From: Phenylobacterium deserti
GTDB taxonomy: Bacteria; Pseudomonadota; Alphaproteobacteria; Caulobacterales; Caulobacteraceae
DNA length: 64,000 bases
NCBI GenBank assembly: GCA_943332615.1
Contig: CALQQB010000007.1
Location: 1 to 64,000 of the forward strand
Reading direction: 5' to 3'
In this document: piece by piece, positions 29,679 to 38,039 of the stretch
How positions within the stretch are numbered: position 1 is the stretch's first letter
Layout: the number at the start of each line of letters is the position of its first letter
Program-made: the position numbers and the translations under genes
The notes under the pieces: generated by a model
Seen by the model: only the letters and a program-made list of their open reading frames with translations
What the model was told of the DNA's origin: nothing
Databases searched by the model: none

Positions 29679-31817
29679 TTAGGCGTCGGCGTGTTCGGCC
29701 TGCTTGGACGAGAGGTCTTCGCCCGTCTCCTGGTCGACGACCTTCATCGAGAGGCGGGTCTTGCCGCGGTCGTCGAAGCCCAGGAGCTTCACCTTGACCA
29801 GCTGGCCCTCGCTGAGCACGTCGGAGACCTTGTTCACGCGCTCGTTGGCGATCTGGCTCACGTGAACCAGGCCGTCCTTGGCGCCGAAGAAGTTCACGAA
29901 GGCCCCGAAATCGACGACCTTGACCACCTTGCCGGTGTAGATCGCGCCGACTTCCGCTTCCTGGGTGATCGACTTGATCCAGGTCTTGGCGGCTTCGATC
30001 TTGTCCTGGTCGGCGGCGGCGATCTTGATCGTGCCGTCTTCCCCGATGTCGATCTTGGCGCCGGTCTCGGCGGTGATCTCGCGGATCACCTTGCCGCCGG
30101 TGCCGATCACTTCGCGGATCTTCTCGACCGGGATCTTGATCGACTCGATCTTCGGCGCGAACTCGCCCAGTTCGGCGCGGGGCGCCTCCATGGCCTTGTT
30201 CATCTCGCCGAGGATGTGGTCGCGGCCGCCCTTCGCCTGGGCGAGGGCCTGCTTCATGATCTCCTCGGTGATCCCGGCGATCTTGATGTCCATCTGCAGC
30301 GACGTGATGCCGTCGGCGGTGCCGGCGACCTTGAAGTCCATGTCGCCGAGGTGGTCTTCGTCACCCAGGATGTCGGACAGCACGGCGAAGCCGTCGCTTT
30401 CCAGGATCAGGCCCATGGCGATGCCGGAGACCGGCTTCTTCAGGGGCACGCCCGCATCCATCAGGGCCAGCGAAGACCCGCAGACCGAGGCCATCGAGGA
30501 CGAGCCGTTGGACTCGAAGATCTCCGAGACCAGGCGGATGGTGTAGGGGAAGTCCTCGTAGGACGGCAGCATCGGACGGATCGCCCGCCACGCCAGCTTG
30601 CCGTGGCCGACTTCGCGACGGCCCGGTGCGCCCATGCGGCCCGTTTCCCCGACCGAGAAGGGGGGGAAATTGTAGTGCAGCATGAACTTCTCATAGTACT
30701 TGCCGTCGAGCGCATCGATCAGCTGCTCGTCGTCGCCGGTGCCCAGGGTGGCCACGACCAGGGCCTGGGTTTCGCCGCGCGTGAACAGGGCCGAGCCGTG
30801 GGCGCGGGGCAGGACGCCCACTTCGCCGACGATCTGGCGGACCTGGTCGACCTTGCGGCCGTCGATGCGGATGCCGGTGTCGAGGATGTTGCGGCGGACG
30901 ACGTCGGCTTCCAGTTCCTTGAACACGCCGCCCAGCTTGTCGGGGGAGATGCCGGTCGGGTTGGCTTCGGATTTGCCGAACTTCTCGGCGCCCTTGGCCT
31001 TGGCCTTGGCGACCGCGTCCTGGCGTTGGCCCTTGGCCACGATCTTGTAGGCGGCGGCCAGGTCCTTGCCGATCAGCTTCTTCACGCTGGCCTTAATGGC
31101 GTCGGTGTCGTCCGGCTGGAAGTCGAAGGGCTCCTTGGCGGAGTGTTCGGCCAGTTCGATGATCGCCTGGATCACCGGCTGCATGCCAGCGTGGGCGAAC
31201 ATCACGCCCTTCAGGACCTCGTCTTCCGACATTTCCTGGATTTCGGACTCGACCATCATGACCGCGTCGTCGGTGCCGGCGACCACCAGGTCCATCCGGC
31301 TTTCCTTCATCTGGTCCACGGTCGGGTTGAGGACGTACTCACCATCCACGAATCCGACGCGAGCGCCGCCGATCGGGCCCATAAACGGCGCGCCGGAGAT
31401 CACCAGGGCGGCCGAGGCGGCCACCAGGGCGACGACGTCGGGATCGTTCTCGAGGTCGTGGGCCAGGACGGTGCAGACAACCTGAACTTCATTCTTGAAG
31501 CCCTTCACGAACAGCGGGCGGATCGGGCGATCGATCAGGCGGCTGGTGAGGGTTTCCTTCTGCGAGGGCGCGCCCTCGCGGCGGGGGAAGCTGCCCGGGA
31601 TCTTGCCCGCGGCGTAGAACTTCTCCTGGTAGTTCACGGTCAGGGGGAAGAAGTCCTGGCCCGGCTTGGCGCTCTTCGCGAACACCGCGGTGGCCAGCAC
31701 CATGGTTTCCCCGTAGGTGGCCAGGACGGCGCCGTCGGCCTGACGGGCCATGCGGCCGGTTTCGAGCGTGAGGGTCTTGCCCCCCCACTCGATGGTCTTG
31801 CGTTTGATATTGAACAT
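29679..31817 (-). CDS. pnp: Polyribonucleotide nucleotidyltransferase
   Basis: Phosphorolytic 3'-5' exoribonuclease and degradosome component, 712 aa. It has two RNase PH-like domains (the first with [22 protein letters not shown]; the second with [17 protein letters not shown] and [21 protein letters not shown], containing the catalytic Asp), a KH domain ([16 protein letters not shown], about 560–590) and an S1 domain ([18 protein letters not shown], about 627–690). It is the last gene of the rbfA–truB–rpsO–pnp cluster and ends at an intrinsic terminator. Confidence 0.97.
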   Translation of the reverse strand: MFNIKRKTIEWGGKTLTLETGRMARQADGAVLATYGETMVLATAVFAKSAKPGQDFFPLTVNYQEKFYAAGKIPGSFPRREGAPSQKETLTSRLIDRPIRPLFVKGFKNEVQVVCTVLAHDLENDPDVVALVAASAALVISGAPFMGPIGGARVGFVDGEYVLNPTVDQMKESRMDLVVAGTDDAVMMVESEIQEMSEDEVLKGVMFAHAGMQPVIQAIIELAEHSAKEPFDFQPDDTDAIKASVKKLIGKDLAAAYKIVAKGQRQDAVAKAKAKGAEKFGKSEANPTGISPDKLGGVFKELEADVVRRNILDTGIRIDGRKVDQVRQIVGEVGVLPRAHGSALFTRGETQALVVATLGTGDDEQLIDALDGKYYEKFMLHYNFPPFSVGETGRMGAPGRREVGHGKLAWRAIRPMLPSYEDFPYTIRLVSEIFESNGSSSMASVCGSSLALMDAGVPLKKPVSGIAMGLILESDGFAVLSDILGDEDHLGDMDFKVAGTADGITSLQMDIKIAGITEEIMKQALAQAKGGRDHILGEMNKAMEAPRAELGEFAPKIESIKIPVEKIREVIGTGGKVIREITAETGAKIDIGEDGTIKIAAADQDKIEAAKTWIKSITQEAEVGAIYTGKVVKVVDFGAFVNFFGAKDGLVHVSQIANERVNKVSDVLSEGQLVKVKLLGFDDRGKTRLSMKVVDQETGEDLSSKQAEHADA

Positions 31818-32065
31818 TTTGCTTCTTTCTCAGCCCGCGGGCGTATTCCCGGGGGCGCGGACAGGGGATCGTCTCAGCGAATCCTCTCCAGTTGAACAGG
31901 CGATGAGGATCACGGTGACCCTCGGCGTGTTGTGGGACTGAACTCGCCCCAATTGCCGCATCGATCCCCCGGCCTGTGACAGGGGAGCGGCCCCCGAAGA
32001 CTTCTTGGGAAGACCTCAGGAAAGCAAACCATGGAGCGTGATGACAATCGCGCTCCAAAATGAAA
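31818..32065 (-). other. pnp leader/intergenic region
   Basis: About 250 bases between the rpsO terminator and pnp with no convincing gene. In other bacteria this leader carries the RNase III/PNPase autoregulatory stem; GC-rich self-complementary words are present near 31830–31860, but I could not assign one stable stem by eye. A GANTC site (GAATC) lies at 31880. Confidence 0.4.
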
Positions 32066-32097
32066 CGGACCCGGTCCCCTGGCGGGAAACGGGTCCG
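32060..32097 (-). terminator. rpsO: Terminator/attenuator between rpsO and pnp
   Basis: On the minus strand CGGACCCG (32097–32090) and CGGGTCCG (32073–32066) make a perfect 8-bp stem followed by a TTTCATTTT-type tract ten bases after the rpsO stop. The broken T-run suggests partial termination, with some read-through into pnp. Confidence 0.65.
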
Positions 32098-32106
32098 ATC
32101 GGACGC

Positions 32107-32376
32107 TTAGCGACGCAGGCCGAGCTTCTCGATGAGCGACTGATAGCGAGCCACGTCGGACTTCTTCAGGTGATCAAGGAGCGAGCGGCGGGCCGAGACC
32201 AGCTTCAGCAGGCCACGGCGCGAGTGGTTATCCTTCTTGTGCGTCTTGAAGTGTTCGGTGAGGTTCGAAATCCGTTCGGACATGATCGCCACCTGAACTT
32301 CGGCGCTGCCCGTGTCCGCGTCGCCGCGGGCATGGGACTTGATGACTTCGGCTTTACGTTCGGTCGTAATCGACAT
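32107..32376 (-). CDS. rpsO: 30S ribosomal protein S15
   Basis: An 89-residue primary 16S rRNA-binding protein that organises the platform. [55 protein letters not shown] and [10 protein letters not shown] are diagnostic. The start is the ATG giving the universal N-terminus; the open frame upstream reaches into truB. It lies 16 bases after truB, and a partial terminator separates it from pnp. Confidence 0.97.
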   Translation of the reverse strand: MSITTERKAEVIKSHARGDADTGSAEVQVAIMSERISNLTEHFKTHKKDNHSRRGLLKLVSARRSLLDHLKKSDVARYQSLIEKLGLRR

Positions 32377-32392
32377 CGGCTGTCTCCGCTCT

Positions 32393-33334
32393 TCAAAGAT
32401 TGAAGACCCGCGAGGGTTCGAGCCGTCCCGCGCGCATCTCGCAGAGCGCCACCACAATCCCCCCCGCCATCGCGGAAACAGTGCGTGAGCCCGGCTTGAG
32501 CCTGGCTTTCACCGCTTCCACCTGTCGGGGAACGAGAACGATGGGTCGTCCCTGCTTCAATCGAAAGGCGTCTTCGTCGGTCACGGCCAGCACCGGGATG
32601 TCGTCCAGTGCGGTCTCGACCGGAAGCAGGGCCTCCGATTGGCGGGCCTCATAGCCCAAATCCTCAAGCAATTCCAGTGCGACACTATCGGCCTCGGTGA
32701 ACCGCCCGACCCGCGTGCGGCGCAGGTCGCTGACATGGCCGCACGCGCCCAGCATCTCGGCCAGGTCGCGGACGATGGCGCGGACATAGGTGCCCTTGCC
32801 GCATTCGATCTCGATCGTGACGTGATCGGCGTCGCAGGGGCCATGGGACGCATCGGCCAGCCGGGCCGAATGGATCACCACGATGCGGGCGTCCAACTCC
32901 ACCGCCTGGCCGGCGCGAGCGAGGTCATAGGACCGCTCGCCGTCCACCTTGATGGCGGAGTAGGCCGGCGGCACCTGGCTGATCTCACCCACGAACTGGG
33001 GCAACAGCGCCTCGACCTCAGCGGCCGTCGGGCGCACGTCGGACTCCGCCAGGGTTTCGCCCTCGCGGTCGTAGGTGGCGGTGGTGCGGCCCCATTCGAT
33101 GGTGAAGCGGTAGGCCTTGTCAGCGTCCATCATGAACGGGACGGTCTTGGTCGCCTCGCCGAGCGCGATCGGCAGCACCCCGGTGGCCAGCGGGTCCAGG
33201 GTGCCGGCGTGCCCGGCCTTCTGGGCGTCGAACAGCCGGCGGACCCGGGTGACAGCGCTGGTCGAACCCAGGTCGTAGGGCTTGTCGAGATTGACCCAGC
33301 CCGAGATCGCCTGGCCCTTCTTGCGGCGGGCCAC
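32393..33334 (-). CDS. truB: tRNA pseudouridine(55) synthase
   Basis: Makes pseudouridine 55 in the T-loop of tRNAs, 313 aa. The catalytic motif [23 protein letters not shown] contains Asp47. [15 protein letters not shown] and the [17 protein letters not shown] block are also typical. The GTG start overlaps the rbfA stop by one base (TAGTG), so translation is coupled. Confidence 0.96.
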   Translation of the reverse strand: MARRKKGQAISGWVNLDKPYDLGSTSAVTRVRRLFDAQKAGHAGTLDPLATGVLPIALGEATKTVPFMMDADKAYRFTIEWGRTTATYDREGETLAESDVRPTAAEVEALLPQFVGEISQVPPAYSAIKVDGERSYDLARAGQAVELDARIVVIHSARLADASHGPCDADHVTIEIECGKGTYVRAIVRDLAEMLGACGHVSDLRRTRVGRFTEADSVALELLEDLGYEARQSEALLPVETALDDIPVLAVTDEDAFRLKQGRPIVLVPRQVEAVKARLKPGSRTVSAMAGGIVVALCEMRAGRLEPSRVFNL

Positions 33335-33786
33335 TAGTCCTCGTCCTTCCAGGAGTCCGAAGGCTCGTCCGGGGTCAGATCCTGGCGCACGCGGGGGTCG
33401 TCGAACAGCTTGGCGATGCGCGCGGCCTCGGTGAACGTGTCGTCGTGGCGGAAGAACACGTCGGGCGTGAAGCGCATGTCGATCATCCGGCCCAGGTGGC
33501 CGCGGACGAACTTCGAATGCTTGTTCAGCGCCTTCACCACCTCCTGGGGATGAACGCCGCCAAGCGGCTCAACGAAGACGTTGGCGTGGCGCAGGTCCGG
33601 GTTCATCCGCACCTCGGTGACAGTCACCGACACGCCGGCCAGGTCGGGATCGTTGATCTCCTGCTCGCGGAAGATCTCGACGAGGGCGTGGCGCACCAGT
33701 TCGCCGGCGCGGAGCTGCCGCTGCGACGGACCCGTCGGCTCCGCGCGGCCGGTCGTGATGGGACGTTTCATGGGTTTCAGCCTCAA
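33334..33786 (-). CDS. rbfA: Ribosome-binding factor A
   Basis: A 150-residue KH-like protein for 30S maturation and cold adaptation. Typical segments are [59 protein letters not shown] with the conserved basic and aromatic residues. A 30-residue C-terminal acidic tail is common in Alphaproteobacteria. It is the first gene of the cluster here; infB and nusA, often upstream, are absent, and the next gene upstream is an unrelated ferritin-like protein. Confidence 0.95.
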   Translation of the reverse strand: MRLKPMKRPITTGRAEPTGPSQRQLRAGELVRHALVEIFREQEINDPDLAGVSVTVTEVRMNPDLRHANVFVEPLGGVHPQEVVKALNKHSKFVRGHLGRMIDMRFTPDVFFRHDDTFTEAARIAKLFDDPRVRQDLTPDEPSDSWKDED

Positions 33787-33945
33787 CCCCTGGCGCGCGG
33801 ATCGGACGCGGCGCGCAGGAAAGCGCGGGCTTCTAAGCGCGTGGCGGGCGTGAGTCCAGCGCAGAGCTTCGGGTCGCCCGGACTTTGCCCCGGACCATAG
33901 GGCCGGGTCACTTGGACCCAGCCCATCCGCGACCTTGGCCCTCGG

Positions 33946-34527
33946 CTACTTCGACGCCTTGACCAGCTTTTCCAGCGACTTCTCCAGGCGGGCGAAGCCG
34001 GCGGTCATGCAGGCCATCATCGCCTCGGCGTCGGCGCTGGGGCCGGCGGATGCGGCGGGCTTGCGGGTCATGCCACGCACACCGTCATAGGCCTCGCGCA
34101 GCCGCCGACCGCTATCGATCTCCTCGGCGATGTACCAGGTCATCAAGTTGGCGGTCATCGGGTCGAACTCGCCTTCGGCGATCCTGCGGCGCACGTCGCC
34201 GAAGAAGTCGCCATCGCCATCGCTGCTGTCGCGGTCGCCGATCTTCTCAAGGTCGCTGATGTGGGGGTTCGACAGCTTCGCCAGCTGCTCGGCGCCCTTG
34301 GGATCGACCTTCTTGCGCAGCGAGAAGCCGAGTTCCGCGATGCGGCGGCAGAACACGTCCCCGTGGCTGCGCTCGCGGGCGGCGACCAGGCGCAGCGTGC
34401 AGGCCAGGTCCGGGTTGGGCGTGACGTCGGCCCAGGCCTCGAGATAGACCCCGGCGGCGCTCTCGGCGTTCGAGATGGTGTTGAGGAAGCCCAGGTACTT
34501 GGGCTTCTGAACAGTGGCGGTTTCCAT
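33946..34527 (-). CDS. Ferritin-like/rubrerythrin-like helical protein
   Basis: A 193-residue cytoplasmic protein. The first helices carry AESAAGVYLEAW (Glu22) and AARERSHGDVF (Glu52…His55), spaced like the first E/E-x-x-H pair of a ferritin-like di-iron bundle. The second half has LMTWYIAEEIDSGRRLREAY, which could give the second pair, but the final E-x-x-H is not clear. Domain assignment is therefore tentative; it could be a non-metal helical bundle. The gene stands alone between rbfA and the permease. Confidence 0.55.
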   Translation of the reverse strand: METATVQKPKYLGFLNTISNAESAAGVYLEAWADVTPNPDLACTLRLVAARERSHGDVFCRRIAELGFSLRKKVDPKGAEQLAKLSNPHISDLEKIGDRDSSDGDGDFFGDVRRRIAEGEFDPMTANLMTWYIAEEIDSGRRLREAYDGVRGMTRKPAASAGPSADAEAMMACMTAGFARLEKSLEKLVKASK

Positions 34528-34621
34528 GGCTGGTCTCCCTGACCGGGCGTCTGAAGCGCCCGCGCCGTCGAACCATGAGCCCGGCGCCGTAGCGGAAAGC
34601 TACAGCCTCACGACACCGCGC

Positions 34622-36019
34622 TCAGGTCGTCGCCAGCCGGCTCTTCCTGCGGCCGTAGAGCAGGTAGAAGGCCGCGCCGACGAGATTGGCGCCGAGGAAG
34701 AACAGCATCGTCTTCGTCTGAAGGCTGGAGAAGAGATAGAGGCAGCCGACGATGGTGGCCGGCGCCACCAGCCAGACCAGCGGCGTGACGAACGGGCGCG
34801 CCAACTCGGGAGACCGGACGCGCAGGACCATGACGGCGCAGGCCACCGCGACGAAGGCCGCCAGGGTGCCGGCGTTGGCCAGCGAGGCGATCTCGTCCAG
34901 AGGCACAAGGCCGGCGAAGATGGCGGCCACCACACCGGTCATGAGGGTCACCGCCGTCGGAACGCCGCGCCCGTCGACTCGGGCCAGGGCGCGGGGCAGC
35001 AGGCCGTCGCGGGCCATCGCGAAGAACACCCGGCTCTGGCCGAACATGAAGACCATGATCACCGTCGGCATGGCGACGACGGCGGCGCCTGCGATGATCC
35101 GGGCCGCGACCGGCTGGCCCAGCTGCTTCAGGGCGTAGGCGAGGGGCTCGGCGCTCTTGGAGAACGGCTCGTAGGGGACGACGCCCAGGGCGCAGGCGGC
35201 GATGACCATGTAGATCGCGGTGCAGAGCGCCATGGAGCCGAGGATGGCGATGGTCAGGTCGCGCTTCGGGTTCTTGGCCTCCTCCGCCGCCGTAGAGATG
35301 GCGTCGAAGCCGTAGAAGGCAAAGAAGATGATCGCCGCGGCGCCCATCATTCCATACTTCTTGCCTGCCTCCCCGCCGGCGATCTCGTGGGCGCCCAGGC
35401 CAAACGGGGCGAAGGGCCGGAAATTGGCCGCATCGAAGTGCGGCAGGGTGAAGACCACGAACCCGGCGAGCGCCGTCAGCTTGATGCAGACCAGGACGAA
35501 GTTGATGTTCGCGCTCTCGTGCGTGCCCAGCAGCAGCACGCCGGTGACGACCAGCGCGATGAAGATCGCCGGGATATCGACGACCCCGTTGTTCAGGAAA
35601 ACCTCCGGCGTCCCCCAGCCGCGCAGCAGGCCCGAGGCATAGCCGGACCAGCCGACCGAAACGGCGCTGCAGACCAGCGTGTATTCCAGGATCAGTCCAA
35701 CGCCGATGATCCAGGCCAGGCCCTCGCCCAGGGTCACGTATGAATAGGTGTAGGCGCTGCCGGCCTGCGGCGTCAGGCTGGCCATCTCGGCATAGCAAAG
35801 AGCCGCGCCGGCGCAGATGATCCCGGCGATGGCGAAGGACAGGATCACCGCCGGACCGGCCAACCCCGCCGCCACGCCGGTCAGGGTGTAGATTCCGGTG
35901 CCGATGATCGCGCCGACGCCCAGCGCCATCAGGTGTGGCCAGCCCAGGGTCTTCTTCAGGTGACCGGTGCCCTCGGGCGCGCCGAGTTCGAGCGGCTTGC
36001 GGCGGGTCAGGAAACTCAT
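34622..36019 (-). CDS. APC family amino acid permease
   Basis: An inner-membrane transporter of 465 aa with about twelve helices. The APC signature GVGAIIGTGIYTLTGVAAGL is near residue 35, LCYAEMASLTPQAGSAYTYSY follows, and FFAFYGFDAISTAAEEAKNP matches the sixth-helix region of cationic amino acid transporter (CAT)-type members. The substrate is probably amino acids but is not specified by sequence. The ATG for MSFLTRRKP, after GGAG, is preferred over a 55-codon upstream extension. It is divergent from the DUF885 gene. Confidence 0.92.
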   Translation of the reverse strand: MSFLTRRKPLELGAPEGTGHLKKTLGWPHLMALGVGAIIGTGIYTLTGVAAGLAGPAVILSFAIAGIICAGAALCYAEMASLTPQAGSAYTYSYVTLGEGLAWIIGVGLILEYTLVCSAVSVGWSGYASGLLRGWGTPEVFLNNGVVDIPAIFIALVVTGVLLLGTHESANINFVLVCIKLTALAGFVVFTLPHFDAANFRPFAPFGLGAHEIAGGEAGKKYGMMGAAAIIFFAFYGFDAISTAAEEAKNPKRDLTIAILGSMALCTAIYMVIAACALGVVPYEPFSKSAEPLAYALKQLGQPVAARIIAGAAVVAMPTVIMVFMFGQSRVFFAMARDGLLPRALARVDGRGVPTAVTLMTGVVAAIFAGLVPLDEIASLANAGTLAAFVAVACAVMVLRVRSPELARPFVTPLVWLVAPATIVGCLYLFSSLQTKTMLFFLGANLVGAAFYLLYGRRKSRLATT

Positions 36020-36128
36020 GGGGCGGCGCTCCTCGGGCCATGACATTTGGCCTGCGCCGCGACCCCCTGCCAAGCCTTGCCGCGAAGGCCGTGGCGCGCC
36101 AGCTTGGCCACCTTGCCGGAGCTCCCTG

Positions 36129-37880
36129 ATGCGCAGTCTGTTGATCGCCCTCGCCGTCCTTGTCCTGGCCGCTCCAGCCCTCGCCACCCCGGAACCTGGG
36201 GACCAGGCGCTGAACGACCTTGTGGCCGACTATGAGAGCTATGCCCTGGGCCAGGATCCGATCGCGGCGGGGCGCGAGGGCGACCGGGCCGCGCTGTCGA
36301 AGCTGCCGGACGTGTCGATCGGTGCCGACACGCTGCGACGCAGCTTCTACGAAGAGTTCAAGGGCAGGCTGGAGACGATCGATCCGTCGGGGCTCTCACC
36401 GGCCGCCCAGCTGAACCGGCGGTTCCTGGCCTGGACCCTCGACCGGCGCCTCAAGAGCCTGGGCTTCGACGAAGCCCGGATGCCATTCAACAGCGATAGC
36501 GGCTTCGACCAGGACATGGGCTACGTCGCCTCCACCACCCGGATCGACACCCAGGGCGACGCCGAGGCCTGGATCGCCCGGTTGAAGGCTCTGCCCCGCT
36601 ACTACGCCCGCAGCCTCGACAACGCCCGGCGTGGCGTGAAAAGCCGCTTCACCCAGCCGCGCGCGACCTCGGAGTCCGTACTGGCGCGCGCCAGGGCCGC
36701 CGCCGCCGCGCCGGTGGAGACCGATCCGCTGCTGGCGCCGTTCGAGGGCGCCAATCTGCCACCTGAGAAGCTGGCCGAGCTGAAGGCCGCCGCTACGGTC
36801 GTGGTCCGCGACCAGGTACGCCCAGCCCAGCGCGACTTCGCCGCCTTCCTGGAGAAGGAATACGTCCCGGCCAGCCGCAAGGCCCTGGCGGCGCGGTCGC
36901 TGCCCGGCGGCGAGGCCTACTACCCGTGGTTGGTGGCCGACCACACGACCACAGCCCTGAGCCCGGACCAGATCTTCGCCCTGGGCCAGTCGGAGGTGAC
37001 GCGTATCCGCGCCCAGATGGAGACGGTGAAGGCCGAGGCCGGCTTTACAGGCGACCTGACCGCCTTCATCGCCATGCTTCGCAAGGACCCCCGGTTCTAC
37101 GCGACCTCCCGGGAGGACCTGCTGGAGAAGACAGCGCTGGCCGACAAGCGGATGGACGACCAACTGCCCCGCTGGTTCGGGACCCTCCCGCGCCTGACGT
37201 TCGGCGTGCGTCCGGTCCCGTCCGAGATCGAGGAGGGCTACACGTCGGCCCGCTACTTCGAGGGCGCGCCGAAACAGGGTCTGGCCGGCGGTCACATGGT
37301 CAACACCAGCCACCTCGACCAGCGCCCGCTGTTTGAGATTCCGGCCCTGTCGGCGCACGAAGCGGTCCCCGGTCATCACCTGCAGATCGCGCTGGGCCAG
37401 GAGTTGGAGGACGTGCCCGCCTTCCGCCGCAACGCCGGCGTCACCGCCTTCACAGAGGGCTGGGGGCTCTATGCGGAGCGGTTGGCCGGTGAGATGGGCA
37501 TGTATCGTGACGCCTATGAGCGGTTCGGGGCGCTCTCCATGGAGATGTGGCGGGCCTGCAGGCTGGTGGCTGACACCGGCCTGCACTGGAAGGGCTGGAC
37601 GGTCGCTGAGGCCAAGACCTGCTTCACCGACAACACCGCCCTGGCGCCGCTGAACATCGACGTCGAACTGGCGCGCTATGTGAGCTGGCCGGGCCAGGCC
37701 CTGGCCTACAAGGTGGGCCAACTGAAGATCCTGGACCTGCGCGAAAAAGCGAAGGCCAAGCTGGGCGAGAAGTTCGACATTCGCCGCTTCCACGACGCGG
37801 TGCTGCTGGCCGGGCCGCTGCCGCTGGACCTGCTGGAGGCCCGCATCGACGGATGGGTCGCGTCAGAGTCGCGGCGCTGA
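36129..37880 (+). CDS. DUF885 exported protein with HE-x4-HH motif
   Basis: A 583-residue secreted protein. The signal peptide (LIALAVLVLAAPALATPEPG) is followed by a long helical body. The DUF885 hallmark SAHEAVPGHHLQIALGQEL (His410, Glu411, His416/His417) resembles a zinc-peptidase site, followed by FTEGWGLYAERLAGEMGMY. Members are presumed metallopeptidases or carboxypeptidases; the substrate is unknown. GGAG lies seven bases before the ATG. Confidence 0.9.
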   Translation: MRSLLIALAVLVLAAPALATPEPGDQALNDLVADYESYALGQDPIAAGREGDRAALSKLPDVSIGADTLRRSFYEEFKGRLETIDPSGLSPAAQLNRRFLAWTLDRRLKSLGFDEARMPFNSDSGFDQDMGYVASTTRIDTQGDAEAWIARLKALPRYYARSLDNARRGVKSRFTQPRATSESVLARARAAAAAPVETDPLLAPFEGANLPPEKLAELKAAATVVVRDQVRPAQRDFAAFLEKEYVPASRKALAARSLPGGEAYYPWLVADHTTTALSPDQIFALGQSEVTRIRAQMETVKAEAGFTGDLTAFIAMLRKDPRFYATSREDLLEKTALADKRMDDQLPRWFGTLPRLTFGVRPVPSEIEEGYTSARYFEGAPKQGLAGGHMVNTSHLDQRPLFEIPALSAHEAVPGHHLQIALGQELEDVPAFRRNAGVTAFTEGWGLYAERLAGEMGMYRDAYERFGALSMEMWRACRLVADTGLHWKGWTVAEAKTCFTDNTALAPLNIDVELARYVSWPGQALAYKVGQLKILDLREKAKAKLGEKFDIRRFHDAVLLAGPLPLDLLEARIDGWVASESRR

Positions 37881-37896
37881 ACCCGCCGCTCAACCG

Positions 37897-38030
37897 AAGA
37901 CTGTAAATCCTATCTGAACATTGATTAGAAATAATGATGCAACCAACATTGGCTGGGATATTATCCGGCATAACAGGCAATTCGAGACTGGACCCGTGCG
38001 GGCAATGACCTCGCATGCGGCCTTTGGGAG
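37897..38030 (+). promoter_or_regulatory. AT-rich promoter region of the fusion lipoprotein gene
   Basis: The first ~90 bases are much richer in A/T than the flanks. TATTAT at 37959–37964 could be a -10, but no good -35 sits 17 bases upstream; TTGATT (37921) is too far. GGGAGG precedes the downstream start codon by eight bases. No gene fits here. Confidence 0.35.
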
Positions 38031-38039
38031 GACTTTTCC

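Noticed and set aside
29691..31895. 734-codon plus-strand open frame
   Set aside because: Lies antisense to pnp, whose RNase PH, KH and S1 motifs are unmistakable; the shadow has no motif.
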